DNA of 64,000 nt, from positions 747,501 through 811,500 of the forward strand of contig CANLCX010000001.1 of NCBI GenBank assembly GCA_947489315.1. The letters run 5' to 3'. The position numbers and the translations under genes were made by a program. Every line of letters starts with the position of its first letter. Within the stretch, counting starts at the first letter, position 1. This document shows, piece after piece, positions 27,926-38,908 of this stretch. A model generated the notes under the pieces. It was not told where the DNA came from. It saw nothing but the letters and a program-made list of their open reading frames with translations, and searched no databases. The stretch is from an uncultured Sphingomonadaceae bacterium (GTDB lineage Bacteria > Pseudomonadota > Alphaproteobacteria > Sphingomonadales > Sphingomonadaceae).

Positions 27926-29256
27926 TCCGCTCGTCCGCCTTTGCCAATAAACGCTATGCCATATTGGGCTTGGCGCGATCTGGCATGGCGACGCTCGATG
28001 CCCTGCACGCTAGCGGGGCTAAGTTATTGGCGTGGGATACGCGCGAAGAATTGCGCATGGCGGCCAGCGATAAGGCAATCATAGCGGATCCAATGGAAAC
28101 GGATCTGAGCGACTATGATGCGATTGTGGTGTCGCCGGGCGTGCCGCTTAACACCCATCCGATCCGTGACAAAGCCAGCGACGACGGTGTTCCTATCATT
28201 GGAGATATTGAGCTGTTCGCGAAAGCGCGCGTGTCTCTGCCACCGCATCGCGTGGTCGGGATTACCGGTACCAATGGCAAGTCCACAACAACAGCATTGC
28301 TCCATCATATCATCCAGAGCGCGGCGCTGCCGACGCATATGGGCGGCAATATTGGCTTGCCGATTCTGTCGCAAACACCTTTGCCGGCGGGCGGCATATA
28401 TGTGCTGGAGCTGTCGAGCTACCAGATTGATCTGACCTACGGTTTAGACTGCGATGTTGCGATGCTGCTGAATATCAGCCCGGATCACCTTGATCGTTAT
28501 GACAGTTTCGATGCTTATGCCGCCGCGAAGGTGCGCCTGTTCGACATGATGGGGGATGGTCATGTAGCGATATTCGGTGGCGGTGATGAAAAAACCCAAC
28601 TCGCGCTGCGGCTCATCCGGTCTGATGATCGCGTGCAGAATATCGTCGATACCAGCACGATCACATTGGAAGGGCAAGCCAATTGGCCATCACTCCAGGG
28701 ACCGCATAATCTGCAAAATGCGATTGCCGCCGTGGCCGCTGCTGAAGCGCTGGGCCTCCATGAACATCAATGGCGGCCGGCGTTGGAGAGTTTTAAAGGC
28801 TTGCCGCATCGAATGGAACGTGTGGTTGAAGCGGGTGGTGTGTTGTTTGTGAATGATAGCAAAGCCACTAATCCGGCGTCGACTGGTCCGGCGCTTGGCG
28901 CCTATCCCAAAATTCACTGGATTGTCGGCGGACTTCCGAAGAGTGATGATTTGACAGAATGCAAACCCTATTTTGGTAATGTCGTGCAAGCTTATACAAT
29001 TGGCGACGCGGGTCCGATGTTTGGTGAGTTGCTCGACCCCCACATGCCGGTCGATCCATGCGAGATGATGCTGACGGCGGTGCAACATGCTGCCGCGAAC
29101 GCAAAGCCCGGCGAGGTGATTTTGCTTTCACCCGCCTGTGCCTCGTTCGACCAGTTCAAGGATTTTGAGGCGCGCGGTGATTGTTTCCGCTGCGCAGTGA
29201 ATAGCGTGATCGAAAAAGATCAAATCGGAACGGCAGCTGGGGGCAGTATATCATGA
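27922..29256 (+). CDS. murD: UDP-MurNAc-L-alanine-D-glutamate ligase
   Basis: Adds D-Glu to UDP-MurNAc-L-Ala. The 444 residues have an N-terminal Rossmann-like domain ([14 protein letters not shown]), the P-loop G116-[32 protein letters not shown] and the C-terminal [27 protein letters not shown] overlaps on both sides. Confidence 0.95.
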   Translation: MIRSSAFANKRYAILGLARSGMATLDALHASGAKLLAWDTREELRMAASDKAIIADPMETDLSDYDAIVVSPGVPLNTHPIRDKASDDGVPIIGDIELFAKARVSLPPHRVVGITGTNGKSTTTALLHHIIQSAALPTHMGGNIGLPILSQTPLPAGGIYVLELSSYQIDLTYGLDCDVAMLLNISPDHLDRYDSFDAYAAAKVRLFDMMGDGHVAIFGGGDEKTQLALRLIRSDDRVQNIVDTSTITLEGQANWPSLQGPHNLQNAIAAVAAAEALGLHEHQWRPALESFKGLPHRMERVVEAGGVLFVNDSKATNPASTGPALGAYPKIHWIVGGLPKSDDLTECKPYFGNVVQAYTIGDAGPMFGELLDPHMPVDPCEMMLTAVQHAAANAKPGEVILLSPACASFDQFKDFEARGDCFRCAVNSVIEKDQIGTAAGGSIS

Positions 29257-30515
29257 CCGATGAACCGAACAAATCGAGTGTAATGCCGGAAATTGCTGCG
29301 GGACTGGCAAAGAAGCGCTTTCAATTGGAATCGCGTCTGGGGCGCAGCGACCGTTCGCCGCTGGCCATCTGGTTCTGGGAACTAGACCGGGTGCTGCTGG
29401 CGCTGATGCTAACGTTAATCGCCATTGGCTTGATTGCGGTTGCAGCAGCTTCCCCCGTGTCAGCCTTGAAACATAGCACAGCGGCGGTATCGCTTGATCC
29501 GCTCTATTATTTTTATCGTCAGCTTGGATGGGTGGTTGTCGGTGTACCAGTCATGTTGATTGTGTCGATGCTGCCTAAAGAACAAGCGCGGCGTTTTGCG
29601 ATTATTGCCGCCGTTGCGGCTTTTGCGCTGCTATTTCTGGTTCCGATATTTGGCAAGTCGGTCAATGGTGCGCAGCGCTGGATTGGCTATGGTTTTGCAA
29701 CAATCCAGCCGGGGGAGTTTCTGAAACCCTTTTATGCGGTGTCGCTGGCATGGTTGTTGTCGCTGCGAGTAAAAGATCCGTCGCTACCGGTGATATCGTT
29801 GTCCTTCGTGCTGACGGGGGTTGTTGCATTGCTGTTGATGATGCAGCCCAATCTTGGGCAGACCATAATATTCTGCGGCATCTGGTTTGTGCTGATGATG
29901 ATCTCCGGTCTCTCGGCAAGATTGATTGCTGGCATGGGCGTCGTGGGTGTCGGCGGGCTTATCAGCGCTTATTTCCTTTATCCGGTGGCGACGCAACGGA
30001 TCAACGCTTGGTTATTCGGCGGTGACGAATTTGATCAAGTGATGCTGGCGCATAGAGCGCTGACTGGCGGAGGTTTGCTAGGTACCGGGCCGGGGCTTGG
30101 TACGGCGAAGTTTAAATTGCCCGAAGCGCATACCGATTATATTTTCTCGGTCATTGGCGAAGAATTCGGGCTGTTGGCCTGCGCCGCTATTGCCATTGTC
30201 TATCTCGCCATCATCGTGCGCGTGTTCCTGCGGCTGCTGGATGAGGAAGATAATTTCATCATTCTTGCCGTCGCTGGGCTAACCGCACAATTTGGCGGAC
30301 AGGCCCTTATTAACATGGCCGTGAATCTGCAGCTTTTCCCGTCCAAGGGCATGACCCTGCCGTTTATCAGCTATGGTGGATCATCGATATTGGCGCTTTC
30401 CATCGGTGTAGGACTCTTGCTGGCCTTTACGCGCAGAAATCCCTATTTAGATCGCTCACAATATGTCACGAAATGGCCGAAAGATCGGCCGAAGGAAATC
30501 ATGGTGACCCAATGA
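29253..30515 (+). CDS. ftsW: Septal glycosyltransferase FtsW (SEDS)
   Basis: SEDS polymerase that works with FtsI at the septum. The 420-residue protein has about ten helices, the conserved Asp region FATIQPGEFLKPFYAVSLAWLL, the large periplasmic loop LPEAHTDYIFSVIGEEFG and the end LPFISYGGSSILALSIGVGLLL. Basic charged N-terminus of about 45 residues. ATGA overlap with murG. Confidence 0.95.
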   Translation: MTDEPNKSSVMPEIAAGLAKKRFQLESRLGRSDRSPLAIWFWELDRVLLALMLTLIAIGLIAVAAASPVSALKHSTAAVSLDPLYYFYRQLGWVVVGVPVMLIVSMLPKEQARRFAIIAAVAAFALLFLVPIFGKSVNGAQRWIGYGFATIQPGEFLKPFYAVSLAWLLSLRVKDPSLPVISLSFVLTGVVALLLMMQPNLGQTIIFCGIWFVLMMISGLSARLIAGMGVVGVGGLISAYFLYPVATQRINAWLFGGDEFDQVMLAHRALTGGGLLGTGPGLGTAKFKLPEAHTDYIFSVIGEEFGLLACAAIAIVYLAIIVRVFLRLLDEEDNFIILAVAGLTAQFGGQALINMAVNLQLFPSKGMTLPFISYGGSSILALSIGVGLLLAFTRRNPYLDRSQYVTKWPKDRPKEIMVTQ

Positions 30516-31696
30516 GCTTTACGAAACATTATGTCCTCGCCGCTGGTGGTACTGGTGGTCATATGATCCCGGCCTATGCGCTCGGTAAGGAACTGGTCCA
30601 GCGCGGCCACCGTGTCGCCCTGATCACCGATGAGCGGGGGGAGAAAATTCCCGGCATGGTCGATGATGGTCAGGTCCATGTACTGCCTGCTGGCCGGATC
30701 ACCAAAGACCCGCGCGGTTGGCTGTCCGGTGCCCGTGCGATCATGAAGGGCCGCAAAATGGCGATGCAGCTCTATGACACGTTTGATCCATCTGCCGTTA
30801 TCGGGTTTGGCGGCTATCCCGCTTTCCCGGCATTGCTTGGGGCGAACCGGAAAAATATTCCAACGATTGTTCATGAACAAAATGCTGTGCTCGGCCGGGT
30901 TAACCGGTTAGCGGCGCGCTCGGTCAATGCGATCGCGACATCCTACCCCGACATCCTGAAGCTTAAACCGAAGCATGAGGAAAAGGTCCATCTCGTCGGT
31001 AATCCCGTGCGTGAAGAGGTGATCGCCTTGCGCGAAGAGCCTTATCCGCCGCTCACCGAAGAAGGTATTTTTCGGGTGTTAGTGACTGGTGGTAGTCAGG
31101 GCGCGACCATATTGTCCGACGTTGTACCCGACGGATTGGCGTTGCTGCCCATGCACCTGCGCCGGCGGCTACAAGTGACGCAACAATGCCGCGAACAGGA
31201 TATTGAGCGGGTTCGCGAGAAATATGCCGAGCATGATATTCCCGCCGAACTCGCAACCTATTTGCCGGACCTACCGCAACGCCTTGGCTGGTCGCATCTG
31301 GTGATCGGACGGGCAGGGGCTTCGACCATTGCTGAACTGACTACGGCCGGTCGTCCCGCAATCCTTATTCCGTTACCCATCGCAACCGATGATCATCAAA
31401 CGCAGAACGTGCGCGAAATGGTTGCTGCCGGAGGTGCGCGCGCGATCGCACAACCACAATTTACTGCAAAGGAACTGGCAAAGCAGATGCAGAAAATGGC
31501 ACTGGGTCCTGACGCGCTGCAAAATGCCGCGCGCTTTGCCAAAAAATGTGGTCGCCCCGAGGCGGTTAGTGATCTGGCTGATTTGGTGGAAAGTATCGGT
31601 ACATCGCCGCTATCCAAGACGCTGAAGGTCAAAAAAGAAAAATCACAAATTGCACCCAATCAACGCCCTGCTTTGGCGAAAGAAAGCATGCAATGA
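30512..31696 (+). CDS. murG: UDP-GlcNAc transferase MurG
   Basis: Peripheral GT28 enzyme making lipid II from lipid I. The 394 residues begin with the nucleotide-binding-like loop [15 protein letters not shown], then [12 protein letters not shown] with the [12 protein letters not shown] motif, and the C-terminal VTGGSQGA and [11 protein letters not shown]. The last ~25 residues are a basic extension beyond the E. coli length. The ATG at 30512 overlaps the ftsW stop; an upstream in-frame start is not used. Confidence 0.95.
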   Translation: MSFTKHYVLAAGGTGGHMIPAYALGKELVQRGHRVALITDERGEKIPGMVDDGQVHVLPAGRITKDPRGWLSGARAIMKGRKMAMQLYDTFDPSAVIGFGGYPAFPALLGANRKNIPTIVHEQNAVLGRVNRLAARSVNAIATSYPDILKLKPKHEEKVHLVGNPVREEVIALREEPYPPLTEEGIFRVLVTGGSQGATILSDVVPDGLALLPMHLRRRLQVTQQCREQDIERVREKYAEHDIPAELATYLPDLPQRLGWSHLVIGRAGASTIAELTTAGRPAILIPLPIATDDHQTQNVREMVAAGGARAIAQPQFTAKELAKQMQKMALGPDALQNAARFAKKCGRPEAVSDLADLVESIGTSPLSKTLKVKKEKSQIAPNQRPALAKESMQ

Positions 31697-33099
31697 AGGG
31701 TGTCGGTACTGATATTGGCACGATCCACTTTGTCGGCATTGGCGGCATCGGTATGTCCGGCATTGCCGAAGTCATGCATAATCTCGGTTATCAGGTTCAA
31801 GGTTCCGACATATCGGATAGCTATATTGTAGAAGGCCTCCGCGCCAAGGGCATTAAGGTCATGATCGGCCAGAATGGTGAAAATGTCGTTGGTACCGCCG
31901 TCGTGGTCACGTCAACCGCGGTGAAGCGCGGCAATCCCGAAGTTGAAAAAGCCCTCGAAGATCGCATTCCCTTGGTTCGGCGCGCAGAAATGCTTGCAGA
32001 ACTGATGCGGCTGAAAAGCACCATCGCAATTGCGGGCACCCATGGTAAGACGACGACGACTTCAATGGTCGCCGCAATGCTTGATGCGGGCGGCATTGAC
32101 CCGACCGTTATCAACGGCGGTATCATCAATAGCTATGGTTCCAACGCCCGTTTGGGCGACAGCGAATGGATGGTTGTCGAAGCCGATGAGAGTGATGGCA
32201 GCTTCCTGCGCCTCGATGGTACAATCGCCGTCGTTACCAATATCGATCCCGAACATCTTGATCATTATGGCAGTTTCGACAAGATCAAGGACAGCTTTGT
32301 CGAGTTTATCGAAAACGTGCCCTTTTATGGCGCTGCGATCCTCTGTCTCGATCATCCTGAAGTGCAGGCGATCCTGCCACGTATTCGCGACCGGCGTCTG
32401 ATCACTTATGGTTTTTCCGCGCAAGCCGATGTGAAGGGTATCAACGTTACGCCCATATCAGGCGGCAATCGCTTTGATGTAGTCGTACGTGACCGTGATG
32501 GCGAGACGCGTACTATCGAAGGCATTACGCTTCCCATGCCGGGACGCCACAATGTCGAAAACGCTATTGCAGCGGTAGCAGTCGGTCTGGAAATGGGTAT
32601 GACCGACGAGCAGATTGCCAGCGGCTTTGATCATTTTGGTGGCGTCAAACGGCGCTTTACCAAAGTGGGAGAAGTCGATGGTGTGTCGATCATCGACGAT
32701 TATGGCCATCATCCAGTGGAAATTCGAGCGGTGCTGTCCGCTGCGCGCGAGGGCGCGGAAGGCCGCGTCATCGCAGTGGTCCAGCCGCATCGCTTTACTC
32801 GCCTGCGCGATCATATGGAAGATTTTCAGCAAGCATTTAACGATGCCGATATGGTTTATGTCACGCCGGTCTTCGTCGCGGGCGAAGAGCCAATTGAAGG
32901 TGTCGACAGCGAAGCTCTGGCCGCAGGTCTGAGAAGGCGGGGGCACCGGGTTGCAGAGACCGTAGCGGATGAAGCAGACTTGACAGCTCGATTGTCTGAT
33001 GTCGCTGAAGACAAGGACATGATCGTCTGTCTCGGCGCAGGTGATATCACCAAATGGGCTGCCGGACTGGCGGACGGTATAAAGGCTGTGCGGTCATGA
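31693..33099 (+). CDS. murC: UDP-MurNAc-L-alanine ligase
   Basis: Adds L-alanine to UDP-MurNAc, the first peptide step. The 468-residue protein starts with the Rossmann motif [16 protein letters not shown], has the P-loop G115-[17 protein letters not shown] and the C-terminal [24 protein letters not shown] overlaps on both sides. Confidence 0.96.
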   Translation: MKGVGTDIGTIHFVGIGGIGMSGIAEVMHNLGYQVQGSDISDSYIVEGLRAKGIKVMIGQNGENVVGTAVVVTSTAVKRGNPEVEKALEDRIPLVRRAEMLAELMRLKSTIAIAGTHGKTTTTSMVAAMLDAGGIDPTVINGGIINSYGSNARLGDSEWMVVEADESDGSFLRLDGTIAVVTNIDPEHLDHYGSFDKIKDSFVEFIENVPFYGAAILCLDHPEVQAILPRIRDRRLITYGFSAQADVKGINVTPISGGNRFDVVVRDRDGETRTIEGITLPMPGRHNVENAIAAVAVGLEMGMTDEQIASGFDHFGGVKRRFTKVGEVDGVSIIDDYGHHPVEIRAVLSAAREGAEGRVIAVVQPHRFTRLRDHMEDFQQAFNDADMVYVTPVFVAGEEPIEGVDSEALAAGLRRRGHRVAETVADEADLTARLSDVAEDKDMIVCLGAGDITKWAAGLADGIKAVRS

Positions 33100-34013
33100 C
33101 GGGAGCCACAACCCTCCCTGAAACGCGGGGCAAGCTGACTGCCGATGCGCCTCTGGCGCCGCTCGTCTGGTTCAAAAGTGGCGGCCCGGCGGAATGGTTG
33201 TTCGCGCCCAAGGATGTGGAAGACCTGCAACAGTTTTTGCGGGATCTTGATCCGGCTATAGCTGTTTGGCCCTTGGGATTGGGGTCCAACCTCATCATTC
33301 GTGATGGTGGAAAGCGCGGCGTGACGGTGCGTTTGGGCAAGGCGTTCGCCGGGATTGAAACCGTCGGCAAGGGCAGTTTTGGAATTGAGAACGCGCTGAT
33401 TTGCGGTGCTGGTGCCCCGGGTATTTCAGCGGCTAGTATGGCCCGCGATCACGGCATCGCCGGCTTAGAGTTTTTGCGCGGTATTCCCGGCACCATTGGC
33501 GGCGCGGTACGTATGAATGCCGGTGCTTATGGCCGAGAGGTTTGCGACATATTGGAAAGCGCAGATGTGGTTCTGCGGACCGGTGAACTTAAAACTATCG
33601 CGCTAGCGGACATGGGATATACCTATCGCCATTCGCAATTGCCCGAAGGGGCCATCGTCGTCAGCGCCAAGCTGCACGGGACGAGTGGTGATCCGGAAAT
33701 CATCGGCGCAGAGATGAAACGCATCGCAGATGAGCGCGAGGCATCGCAACCGCTGCGTTCCAAAACAGGCGGCTCGACTTTCAAAAATCCCGAGGGCCAC
33801 AAAGCATGGCAATTGGTCGATGAAGCCGGTTGCCGCGGCTTGCAAATAGGGCAGGCGCAGGTGTCAGAGAAACACTGCAATTTCCTACTTAATTTGGGCG
33901 GTGCCACTTCTGCGGATATTGAAGCCTTGGGCGATGAAGTGCGCCGGCGGGTTAAAGAACATAGCGGTGTCGACCTGCATTGGGAAATTCAGAGAGTGGG
34001 GGAAGAAATATGA
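33096..34013 (+). CDS. murB: UDP-N-acetylenolpyruvoylglucosamine reductase
   Basis: FAD enzyme that reduces the enolpyruvyl moiety to give UDP-MurNAc. The 305 residues include the FAD-binding [46 protein letters not shown] and the type [13 protein letters not shown] loop carrying the active-site Ser. ATGA overlaps with murC and ddl fix the start. Confidence 0.95.
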   Translation: MTGATTLPETRGKLTADAPLAPLVWFKSGGPAEWLFAPKDVEDLQQFLRDLDPAIAVWPLGLGSNLIIRDGGKRGVTVRLGKAFAGIETVGKGSFGIENALICGAGAPGISAASMARDHGIAGLEFLRGIPGTIGGAVRMNAGAYGREVCDILESADVVLRTGELKTIALADMGYTYRHSQLPEGAIVVSAKLHGTSGDPEIIGAEMKRIADEREASQPLRSKTGGSTFKNPEGHKAWQLVDEAGCRGLQIGQAQVSEKHCNFLLNLGGATSADIEALGDEVRRRVKEHSGVDLHWEIQRVGEEI

Positions 34014-34930
34014 CGGATAAACTCCACGTAGCTGTTCTCATGGGTGGTTGGTCTGCAGAACGCGAAGTTTCGTTGATGAGTGGCAACGATATTGCCGCCG
34101 CGCTCGAGAAAAACGGCCATAAGGTGACCCGTATCGATATGGACCGCAATGTTGCGATGGTGCTGGATGCGGTCAGACCGGATGTGGTTTTCAACGCGCT
34201 CCACGGTTGCCCCGGCGAAGACGGCACAGTGCAAGGCATGCTCGATCTGATGCAGATCCCCTATACCCATAGCGGTTTGGCGACTTCGGTGATTGCGATC
34301 GACAAAGAACTGACCAAGCAGCAATTGGTTCCAGCTGGTATTCCCATGCCCGCCGGCAAGATGGTCAAAAGCAAGGATATTGTTGAAGCCGATCCGCTGC
34401 CTCGACCTTATGTTTTGAAACCGGTCAACGAAGGATCGTCGGTCGGCGTGGCGATTGTTACCGATCAGGGCAATTATGGCAATCCGATTGGCCGTGATGT
34501 GACCGGGCCCTGGCAGGAGTTTGACGAGTTGCTGGCAGAGCCTTTCATAAAAGGTCGCGAACTGACAACGGCAGTGGTGGGTGGTAAGGCACTGTGTGTA
34601 ACCGAGCTAAAAACCAAGGCCGGTTTCTATGATTATGATGCAAAATATACCGAAGGCCTGACCGAACATGTCTGCCCGGCGAAAATTCCAGCAGATATCG
34701 AAAAACTATGTTTGGATTACGCGTTGCAGGCCCATCAGGTTCTAGGTTGCAAAGGAACGTCCCGCACCGACTATCGCTGGGATGATGAATTGGGGGCGGA
34801 TGGGTTGTTTATATTGGAAACCAATACCCAGCCCGGCATGACGCCGCTTAGCCTTGTGCCGGAACAGGCCAAGCAAATGGGGATAAGCTATGAGGAACTG
34901 GTCGAAATGATCGTGAGGGAAGCGCTATGA
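34010..34930 (+). CDS. ddl: D-alanine-D-alanine ligase
   Basis: ATP-grasp enzyme joining two D-Ala for MurF. The 306-residue protein has VLMGGWSAEREVSLMSG, the ALHGCPGEDGTVQGMLDL region, ATP-binding PYVLKPVNEGSSVGVAI and the end LETNTQPGMTPLSL. The size is that of the DdlB group. The ATG overlaps the murB stop; the ftsQ start overlaps its own stop. Confidence 0.95.
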   Translation: MTDKLHVAVLMGGWSAEREVSLMSGNDIAAALEKNGHKVTRIDMDRNVAMVLDAVRPDVVFNALHGCPGEDGTVQGMLDLMQIPYTHSGLATSVIAIDKELTKQQLVPAGIPMPAGKMVKSKDIVEADPLPRPYVLKPVNEGSSVGVAIVTDQGNYGNPIGRDVTGPWQEFDELLAEPFIKGRELTTAVVGGKALCVTELKTKAGFYDYDAKYTEGLTEHVCPAKIPADIEKLCLDYALQAHQVLGCKGTSRTDYRWDDELGADGLFILETNTQPGMTPLSLVPEQAKQMGISYEELVEMIVREAL

Positions 34931-35814
34931 CATCAGCATCTGTCAGACGGACAAATAAAAAGTCCAAGGGCAAGCCGCGCAAGGTGAATAAGAAAAAAGT
35001 GCGTCAGGTTTCGATTTTTGACAAGATCCTCCGCGCTATGCCGTTTACCGAGGCGCAGGTTCAAAAAGGCCTGACGTGGGGATTGGTCGGTGTATTTGTT
35101 TTGGGCGCGTATAGTGTTGCCCATTATACCGGTATCACTGAACGCGTCAGCAGTCAGATTGCGACAACGGTTGGTGCCGCGGGCTTTGAAGTGAAGCGGG
35201 TTGAAGTCACCGGCGTCAACCGGATCGACGAACTGAAAGTCTATGAAATCACACTGGCGCAAAAGGATCGTTCGATGATGCTGGTTGATATTGATCAGGT
35301 ACGCGATGATTTGATGGGCAATGGCTGGATCAAGGATGCCCGGATTTCGCGGCGCTTGCCGGACACGCTGGTGGTCGAGATTGTCGAACGTGAACCGGCC
35401 GCTGTGTGGCAGCGCGATGGCAAATTGTCATTGATCGACAATACCGGATACCCGCTGCAACAGATTCAGAAGGAAGAAATTCCTGATCTGCCTGTGATTG
35501 TTGGCAAGAAAGCCAATGAACGCGTTCCGGAATTGACCAAGTTACTGGGTGTTGCCCCGGCGCTTAGCCCGATGGTGACAGGCGCGACCTGGATCGGTAA
35601 CCGGCGTTGGAATCTGGAATTCGATAGCGGCGAAACGCTCGCGCTTCCTGAAGGAGAGGAGACGGCCGCGGCGGCGCTGCTCAATTTTGCACGGATGGAC
35701 GGGGTCAACCGCTTATTGGGACGCGGGGTCGTTCATTTTGACTTACGCGATTCAGAGCGGGCTTATCTGAGGATGCCACCCAAGGCGCAGACCTCATCCA
35801 AACCAGAGGGTTAA
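34927..35814 (+). CDS. ftsQ: Cell division protein FtsQ
   Basis: Bitopic divisome hub. The 295-residue protein has a strongly basic cytoplasmic N-terminus (about 1-30), a membrane helix (about 48-66), a POTRA domain beginning FEVKRVEVTGVNRIDELKVYE and the FtsQ beta domain (LPDTLVVEIVEREPAAVWQRDGK). It stands in the usual place between ddl and ftsA. Confidence 0.93.
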   Translation: MTSASVRRTNKKSKGKPRKVNKKKVRQVSIFDKILRAMPFTEAQVQKGLTWGLVGVFVLGAYSVAHYTGITERVSSQIATTVGAAGFEVKRVEVTGVNRIDELKVYEITLAQKDRSMMLVDIDQVRDDLMGNGWIKDARISRRLPDTLVVEIVEREPAAVWQRDGKLSLIDNTGYPLQQIQKEEIPDLPVIVGKKANERVPELTKLLGVAPALSPMVTGATWIGNRRWNLEFDSGETLALPEGEETAAAALLNFARMDGVNRLLGRGVVHFDLRDSERAYLRMPPKAQTSSKPEG

Positions 35815-35841
35815 ACAAAGACGCTAATTTATGGGGGCACC

Positions 35842-35892
35842 ATGAGGCAGCAAAAAGGAAGTAAGGGAAAAGGCAAATGGCAGCACGGGTAG
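35842..35892 (+). CDS. Possible 16-codon leader ORF overlapping the ftsA start
   Basis: ATG AGG CAG CAA opens after a GGGGGCACC stretch and the frame runs 16 codons (very Lys/Gln-rich), ending 16 nt inside ftsA in another frame. It could couple ftsQ to ftsA translation across the only loose junction before ftsZ. It is short and may be chance. Confidence 0.2.
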   Translation: MRQQKGSKGKGKWQHG

Positions 35893-37136
35893 AAAAATTT
35901 TTTACCGCTTTGGATATCGGCTCGTCCAAGATTACAGCGATGATTGCTGGTCGGATGGACAATGGCGATATCACGGTGCTGGGCACTGGGCAGCGCGCTA
36001 GTAAAGGTGTGAAGCGCGGCTATATTGCCGATACCGAACGGACGGAACTGGACGTACGTGATGCGGTCGAGCAAGCAGAACGAATTGCAGGCACCAATAT
36101 TGATGATGTGTGGGTTAGTTTTTCTGCCGGTGGACTGACCAGCATGCTGACGGCGGTCGAGACAGAATTGGGCGGGCAACGGATCGAACAAGACGACATT
36201 GATCACCTCCTGCAGGCGGGACGCAACAGTATTGATCCGCAGGGCAAGATGGTTCTGCATGCGCAGCCTGCACTCTACACAATAGATGGCCTTGCTGGCG
36301 TGAAGAAACCAAAGGGTTTGCATGCCGACCGGCTAGGTGTAGACATCCATGTGATCCTTGCTGATGCATCGCCCGTGCGTAATATCGACATGAGCGTCCG
36401 GGGCGCGCATCTCAACGTGAAGTCTATCATTGCCTCACCGATTGCTGCGGGCACTGCCTGTCTCTCAAAAGAAGAGCGCGAGCTGGGCGTCGCCATGGTC
36501 GAATTGGGCGCAGAGGTCACCAATGTATCGCTATTCGCCGGCGGAATGTTGGTCGGACTGGCCACGCTGCCTTATGGCGCGGCGGATATTACCGATGACA
36601 TTGCCTCGTCTTTCGGTTTGCGGCGCGCGCAAGCCGAACGGATCAAATGTTTCCACGGGTCTGCGACGACCAGCCCGCGCGACAATCATGATGTGATTGA
36701 TCTGCAGCTAGACGAAACGGGACCGGAGACTGATGAGGAAGGTCGCATCACCAAGGCGCAGCTAATTGGCGTCATCCGCCAGCGGCTCGATCATTTAATT
36801 GGTGAAATTGGCCAGACGCTCAAGACGCTCGGCTTTTCCGGTCCGGTTGGCCGACAGGTCGTGCTCACCGGTGGCGGTGCGGAACTGAAAGGTATCGCGG
36901 ATTATGCGCAATCGGCGCTGGGCCAAACGGTGCGTATTGGTCGCCCGATGGGACTGACCGCTTTGCCCGAAGCGCATAGCGGTCCCGGCTTTGCCGGTCT
37001 GGCTGGGCTCGCGCTTTATGCCTCGCAGGAACCCGTCGACCTCAGATCGCTTTCCAGCAGCCATCAAAACGTCCACAAATATGCCGGTTCTGCGGTAATT
37101 GGGCGGTTGATGTCGGCAATCCGAGGGAATTTTTAA
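35877..37136 (+). CDS. ftsA: Cell division protein FtsA
   Basis: Actin-like protein that tethers FtsZ to the membrane. The 419 residues show the phosphate-1 motif ALDIGSSKITAMIAG, the 1C-domain region, the phosphate-2 loop VELGAEVTNVSLFAGG, and LTGGGAELKGIADYAQ. The C-terminus (AGSAVIGRLMSAIRGNF) is amphipathic, fitting a membrane-targeting helix. 62 bp from ftsQ, 104 bp to ftsZ. Confidence 0.95.
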   Translation: MAARVEKFFTALDIGSSKITAMIAGRMDNGDITVLGTGQRASKGVKRGYIADTERTELDVRDAVEQAERIAGTNIDDVWVSFSAGGLTSMLTAVETELGGQRIEQDDIDHLLQAGRNSIDPQGKMVLHAQPALYTIDGLAGVKKPKGLHADRLGVDIHVILADASPVRNIDMSVRGAHLNVKSIIASPIAAGTACLSKEERELGVAMVELGAEVTNVSLFAGGMLVGLATLPYGAADITDDIASSFGLRRAQAERIKCFHGSATTSPRDNHDVIDLQLDETGPETDEEGRITKAQLIGVIRQRLDHLIGEIGQTLKTLGFSGPVGRQVVLTGGGAELKGIADYAQSALGQTVRIGRPMGLTALPEAHSGPGFAGLAGLALYASQEPVDLRSLSSSHQNVHKYAGSAVIGRLMSAIRGNF

Positions 37137-37173
37137 GATTTTACGAAAAAAATTAACTTTTGGGGTGATTCCC

Positions 37174-37188
37174 GCACCAAATTTGTGC
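37174..37188. promoter_or_regulatory. Near-palindrome in the ftsA-ftsZ gap
   Basis: GCACCAAATTTGTGC is symmetric apart from one pair. It lies about 55 bp before the ftsZ start in an AT-rich 104-bp gap that probably carries a separate ftsZ promoter. No known regulator assigned; not a standard CtrA or DnaA site. Confidence 0.25.
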
Positions 37189-37240
37189 AAAGCGTTACCC
37201 AAATGTTACACATAGAGTTTATGTCTGGGGAGACAGTAAG

Positions 37241-38791
37241 ATGAGCATCAATATTGGCCCACCTGAAGTGGAAGAGTTGAAACCACGGATCGCCGTTATC
37301 GGCGTTGGCGGCGCTGGCGGAAACGCGATTGCGAACATGATCGCGGCAAAGGTTGAGGGCGTTGATTTCATCGTCAGCAACACCGATGCGCAATCACTCA
37401 ACAGTTCTCCTGCAGAACGCCGTATTCAGCTTGGCCCTGAAATTACCCAAGGCCTTGGTGCTGGCTCTCGTCCCGAAGTTGGCCGTGCTGCCGCAGAGGA
37501 AACTTTGGAGATGGTCGAGCAGGCGCTTGAAGGTGCTCATATGTGCTTTATCGCGGCCGGCATGGGCGGCGGTACCGGTACTGGTGCTGCTCCGGTTATT
37601 GCTAAAGCGGCGCGTGACAGGGGCATTTTGACTGTTGGTGTTGTGACAAAACCGTTTACCTTTGAAGGTACGCGGCGGATGAAAGCGGCTAATGCCGGTA
37701 TCGAAGAATTACAGAAAAACGTCGATACATTGATTATTATCCCCAATCAGAACCTTTTCCTCGTCGCCAATCCAAACACGACTTTCAAAGAAGCATTTTT
37801 GCTGGCCGACGAAGTGCTGCAACAGGGCGTTCGCGGCATTACCGACTTGATGGTGATGCCTGGCCTGATCAATCTCGATTTTGCCGATGTACGCTCCGTA
37901 ATGCACGAAATGGGCAAAGCGATGATGGGCACTGGCGAAGCCGAAGGCGATGGCCGTGCTCTCGAAGCGGCTGAAAAAGCGATTGCCAATCCGCTGCTCG
38001 ACGGTGTGTCGATGCAGGGCGCGAAAGGCGTTATCGTTTCAATCACCGGCGGCGAAGACATGCGCTTGATGGAAGTCGACGAAGCCGCCAATCATATTCG
38101 CGAATTGGTCGATCCCGATGCGAACATCATCTGGGGCAGCGCGTTTAACGAAAATCTCGATGGCCGCATCCGTGTCTCGGTTGTTGCCACCGGCATAGAT
38201 AGCGATGGTTCGGTTGCAGCGCCTGCGGTCAACTCGTCCTTCGCGATGAGCAATCCGACACCGGCAGCACCATCTTTTGCTTCAACCATTCCGGCTGAGC
38301 CAGAAGAAGAAGCGCATGACGAAGAGCCTGTGTTGGATATGGCCGATAGTCTTGAAACATCCGAAGCGGAAATGGTTGCTGAGTCAGAACCAGAACCGGA
38401 GCCGGAAGTACAATCAGAGCCAGAGCCACAACCGGCGCCTGCGCCCGCGGCAACCTATTCTGACGATGACGATCTGGGAGAGGACGCTTCTGCGGCCCCA
38501 TCCTTTGCTTCGTTGACACCGGGTATGGTTACCGATGAACCAGAGGAAGATGAACTGGTTCTTGGTGATGAAACTATTCAGCCGTTGGCAGAGGACGATT
38601 CAGCGGCCCCTGCCTCAGGCGAATCCGCTCCACGGGTTGCCAGCGGCGGCGGGACTTTGTTTGAACGGATGTCTAATCTCACCCGCGGCGGAAACAAAGC
38701 GGATGAAGAAGGCGAAGACGATGACGATGACGAAAAGTCGCGCGACCCGCTAGACATCCCAAGGTTTCTGAACCGTCAAAACAACCAGTGA
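37241..38791 (+). CDS. ftsZ: Cell division protein FtsZ
   Basis: Tubulin-like GTPase forming the Z-ring. The 516 residues carry the tubulin signature G109-G-G-T-G-T-G115, [15 protein letters not shown] and the T7-loop region [11 protein letters not shown]. Residues about 320-500 are a long acidic Pro/Glu linker (repeats such as EPEPEPEV), and the C-terminal peptide IPRFLNRQ binds FtsA and other partners. The long linker is typical of alphaproteobacteria. RBS GGGGAGA. Confidence 0.97.
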   Translation: MSINIGPPEVEELKPRIAVIGVGGAGGNAIANMIAAKVEGVDFIVSNTDAQSLNSSPAERRIQLGPEITQGLGAGSRPEVGRAAAEETLEMVEQALEGAHMCFIAAGMGGGTGTGAAPVIAKAARDRGILTVGVVTKPFTFEGTRRMKAANAGIEELQKNVDTLIIIPNQNLFLVANPNTTFKEAFLLADEVLQQGVRGITDLMVMPGLINLDFADVRSVMHEMGKAMMGTGEAEGDGRALEAAEKAIANPLLDGVSMQGAKGVIVSITGGEDMRLMEVDEAANHIRELVDPDANIIWGSAFNENLDGRIRVSVVATGIDSDGSVAAPAVNSSFAMSNPTPAAPSFASTIPAEPEEEAHDEEPVLDMADSLETSEAEMVAESEPEPEPEVQSEPEPQPAPAPAATYSDDDDLGEDASAAPSFASLTPGMVTDEPEEDELVLGDETIQPLAEDDSAAPASGESAPRVASGGGTLFERMSNLTRGGNKADEEGEDDDDDEKSRDPLDIPRFLNRQNNQ

Positions 38792-38872
38792 GGATGCCGC
38801 TATCGATCAGTCACTTGCATTAGTTTCCTGTCGTCTGATCGGGGCGGTTGGCCTCTCCTGCTTTGAGAAGCA

Positions 38873-38893
38873 CTTGATTTTGGGTCAATCAAG
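38873..38893 (+). other. Perfect hairpin before the TPR/SPOR gene
   Basis: CTTGATT and AATCAAG form a 7-bp stem around TTGGGTC, 16 bp before the GTG of the next gene. There is no T tract, so it may be an RNA element of the leader rather than an ftsZ terminator. Confidence 0.3.
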
Positions 38894-38908
38894 CCGTTTA
38901 GTGGGCCG

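Noticed and set aside
37137-37240. CtrA site before ftsZ
   Set aside because: Only a TTAA half-site is present; no TTAA-N7-TTAA arrangement.
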